The notes below the pieces were generated by a model. It was not told where the DNA came from and made no database searches. It saw only the letters and a list, made by a program, of their open reading frames with translations. The translations under genes were made by a program, and so were the position numbers. Source: Methanothrix sp. (lineage in GTDB: Archaea; Halobacteriota; Methanosarcinia; Methanotrichales; Methanotrichaceae). From it: DNA of 36,997 bases. Shown piece by piece: positions 35,646 to 36,997 of the stretch. The stretch spans positions 1 to 36,997 of the forward strand of contig JAUWQF010000008.1 of the NCBI GenBank assembly GCA_030611205.1. Direction: 5' to 3'. How positions within the stretch are numbered: the stretch's first letter is position 1; each line of letters opens with the position of its first letter.

Positions 35646-35706
35646 TTGTACATAAAGTATAAGTTTATGTGCTCAAGTAAATCCGATCGAAGGGAGGATT
35701 TACTTG
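35646..35706 (+). repeat. dispersed two-hairpin element, copy 8 (best preserved)
   Basis: Plus orientation. First palindrome ACATAAA / TTTATGT; second hairpin CAAGTAAATCC / GGATTTACTTG, a perfect 11-pair stem with loop GATCGAAGGGA. Differs from copy 2 at only a few positions over 60 bases. Its distal arm contains the TAA (35700-35702) that ends the glutamate dehydrogenase remnant. Confidence 0.8.
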
Positions 35707-35845
35707 TTCCTGGAGGCGTAAAGGACCGTCCGATAGGCGAAGGTCATCTTCCCGTCCAGATGCTGGTGAACCTCATCCAGTTCCCATTTGTATAATTCGG
35801 CATTCTGGACCATCTCGAAGTAGGATACGATTCCTCCGGAGCTAT
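35700..35845 (-). pseudogene. glutamate dehydrogenase remnant (C-terminal fragment)
   Basis: About 47 codons on the minus strand match the C-terminal part of the full gdhA of this window: [12 protein letters not shown], then ELDEVHQHLDGKMT and RTVLYAS, against [26 protein letters not shown] and HTVLNAS. The last 25 or so residues are missing because the frame hits the stop inside element copy 8. Upstream of GGI the similarity stops. It is a fragment of a divergent paralogue, not a recent copy. Confidence 0.8.
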
Positions 35846-35959
35846 GCGGAGTTAAGGTTATAAGCAACCTAGACAAGATCCTGCCGAAGCCGGGAGGCCC
35901 CGCCACGAACGACTTGGCGTCGACCCCGCGGACGAATAAGCAAACGGTGATCGATGAAG

Positions 35960-36760
35960 ATGGACGAAGAGACCCTAGAACGCCTGAAACGCTGGTTCGC
36001 CTCCTACGTACAGACTTTCGAGTCCGGTGATCCCGACCAACATATGAACATCGCCCTGAAGGAGGAACATACCAGACGGGTGTGCAAAGAGATCCTGGCC
36101 CTGGGAAGGCAACTGGGGTTGAACGACGAAGATCTGCGCCTGGCGGAGACGATCGCTCTTTTTCACGACGTCGGACGCTTCGAACAGTACGCCCGCTATC
36201 ACACCTTTGTGGATCGCAGATCCGCGGACCACGCCCGGCTGGGGACAGAGATCCTCCAGGAAAAAGGCGTCCTGGACGGACTGGACAGACCGACACGGGA
36301 CGTCATCCTGCGCACGGTTTCCTACCACAATCGCATGGACCTGCCGCGAGACGAAACAAAACGTTGCCTTTTCTTCACCAAGCTGCTCCGTGACGCCGAT
36401 AAGCTGGACATCTGGCGGGTGGTCATCGATTACTGCCACCGGAACGGCGGCGAGAAGAACAGCGCCCTGGAGCTCGACCTTCCCGATACCCCGGGGATCT
36501 CGGACGGCGTTTACCAGGATATGATGGCAGGAGGGATGGTGAAGATCGACCACCTGGAGAACCTGAACGACTTCAAGCTGCTCCTGATGGGCTGGATCTA
36601 TGATATCAACTTCGGGCCCACGTACGAGGCCATCCACGAGAGGCAGTACCTGGAGAGCATCCGTGACGTCATCCCCCGCTCGGAAAAGATCGAAGAGATA
36701 TTTGTTCAGGTTCGATCCCGCCTGGATGAGAAACTCGAAGAGGCCTCGGGCTCATCGTAA
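35960..36760 (+). CDS. HD-domain metal-dependent phosphohydrolase
   Basis: About 266 residues. HD-superfamily ligands are present in order: His in KEEHTRR (about 37), HD in LFHDVGRF (about 69-70), His in SYHNRMDL and Asp in RDADKLD. The domain hydrolyses phosphate esters or nucleotides; substrate unknown. The C-terminal third (from about residue 190) shows no second domain. ATG 35960 is eight bases after GGTGAT; ATG 35954 in the same frame is only two bases after it. Stands alone between the gdh remnant and element copy 9. Confidence 0.88.
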   Translation: MDEETLERLKRWFASYVQTFESGDPDQHMNIALKEEHTRRVCKEILALGRQLGLNDEDLRLAETIALFHDVGRFEQYARYHTFVDRRSADHARLGTEILQEKGVLDGLDRPTRDVILRTVSYHNRMDLPRDETKRCLFFTKLLRDADKLDIWRVVIDYCHRNGGEKNSALELDLPDTPGISDGVYQDMMAGGMVKIDHLENLNDFKLLLMGWIYDINFGPTYEAIHERQYLESIRDVIPRSEKIEEIFVQVRSRLDEKLEEASGSS

Positions 36761-36812
36761 CCGTCAGAGTCACCACAGACGGACTTGCACCCATATATAA
36801 AATATTTTTAGC

Positions 36813-36840
36813 TGTAAATAATGTATAATGTTGTGTACAC
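36813..36840 (+). repeat. dispersed two-hairpin element, copy 9 (first half)
   Basis: TAAATAATGTATAATGTTGT then GTACAC, matching the first palindrome only. A TATA-like ATATATAAAATA lies just before it at about 36793-36804. Confidence 0.45.
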
Positions 36841-36878
36841 TGCTTTGACTTCAATAGCATGCATTTCGACGAGAGGGA

Positions 36879-36937
36879 CTTCGCGTCTTCGCGCCTTCGC
36901 GTGAGGCAAAAATTATGGGGCACGCGAAGACGCGAAG
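36879..36937. repeat. CTTCGCG tandem and 15-bp inverted repeat
   Basis: Three CTTCGCG units in a row (36879-36900), and a perfect inverted repeat of the first 15 bases (CTTCGCGTCTTCGCG, 36879-36893) at 36923-36937. The sequence type is common next to GxxExxY genes in many genomes. Confidence 0.75.
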
Positions 36938-36952
36938 GGTGGTGACTCGTCG

Positions 36953-36997
36953 ATGAATGTGGAAGAAGTCTCTTCCATCGTGGTGGACACGGCTTTC
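36953..36997 (+). CDS. start of a probable GxxExxY-family protein (partial)
   Basis: ATG 36953 opens a frame of 15 codons (MNVEEVSSIVVDTAF) running off the window. The beginning fits the GxxExxY family (PD-(D/E)XK-like), which starts with a short acidic helix of this type before the LGPGLLESVYE signature; that signature lies outside the window. The CTTCGCG repeats just upstream fit this call. Confidence 0.5.
   Translation, partial: MNVEEVSSIVVDTAF

Noticed and set aside
35646-35706. Simple intrinsic terminators as the explanation of the elements
   Set aside because: No consistent T-run after the stem, both orientations occur relative to genes, and several copies lie in divergent gaps.
1635-36840. 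CRISPR array from the repeated element
   Set aside because: Copies are kilobases apart, in both orientations and diverged, with no spacers or cas genes.
1-36997. tRNA or rRNA genes
   Set aside because: I looked in the gaps for T-loop-like GGTTCGAATCC patterns and acceptor stems by eye and found none; a tRNAscan run would settle it.

Overview
The window is archaeal chromosomal DNA, most likely from a methanogenic euryarchaeon related to Methanosarcinales/Methanotrichales (Methanothrix/Methanosaeta-like). The domain call rests on archaeal-type genes (Trm1, aTrm56, archaeal ValS, Tsr3, presenilin-like protease, a RecJ-like DHH protein with DnaJ-type zinc fingers) and on TATA-box promoters. The methanogen call rests on a small sulfite-reductase-like protein (Dsr-LP) and is an inference; no marker gene such as mcr is present.

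Region 1 (about 0.2-9.5 kb) is a redox cluster. It holds a glutamate dehydrogenase, a Cys-type formate dehydrogenase catalytic subunit with a NuoG-like iron-sulfur N-terminus, and two pairs of NfnA/SudB-like and NfnB/GltA-like flavoproteins. One NfnA-like gene directly follows fdhA, and its probable NfnB partner is divergent from fdhA. The second pair is a normal operon. No F420-binding FdhB and no glutamate synthase large subunit are present, so the set looks like NAD(P)/ferredoxin transhydrogenase modules, one of them tied to formate.

Region 2 (9.8-20 kb) is mostly housekeeping: a site-2 protease with CBS domains, a TraB-family membrane protein, and a minus-strand run valS-cyaB-presenilin protease-zinc ribbon-trm1. 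It ends with tsr3 and a secreted protein. A convergent gap at 12.33-12.75 kb holds a strong double hairpin that could be a small RNA.

Region 3 (20.06-25.42 kb) looks acquired: a decayed transposase remnant, an AT-rich FRG-domain gene, and a translationally coupled pair. The pair is a 968-residue radical SAM-RecQ helicase-phosphoribosyltransferase fusion followed by a DprA-like protein. This is the best candidate for an undescribed system in the window, probably DNA-directed and possibly defensive.

Region 4 (25.6-37 kb) holds an ATP-grasp protein, aTrm56, the RecJ-like protein, a Dsr-LP/peroxiredoxin pair, and a metal/thiol cluster (CopA copper ATPase, YHS protein, disulfide reductase). It continues with a truncated glutamate dehydrogenase remnant, an HD hydrolase and the start of a probable GxxExxY protein.

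Nine copies of a dispersed palindromic element, up to about 60 bp and made of two adjacent hairpins, sit in gene gaps across the window. Stem changes are compensated between copies. One copy supplies the last codons of an NfnA-like gene, and another ends a glutamate dehydrogenase remnant at an in-frame stop, so the element is probably mobile or was so recently.
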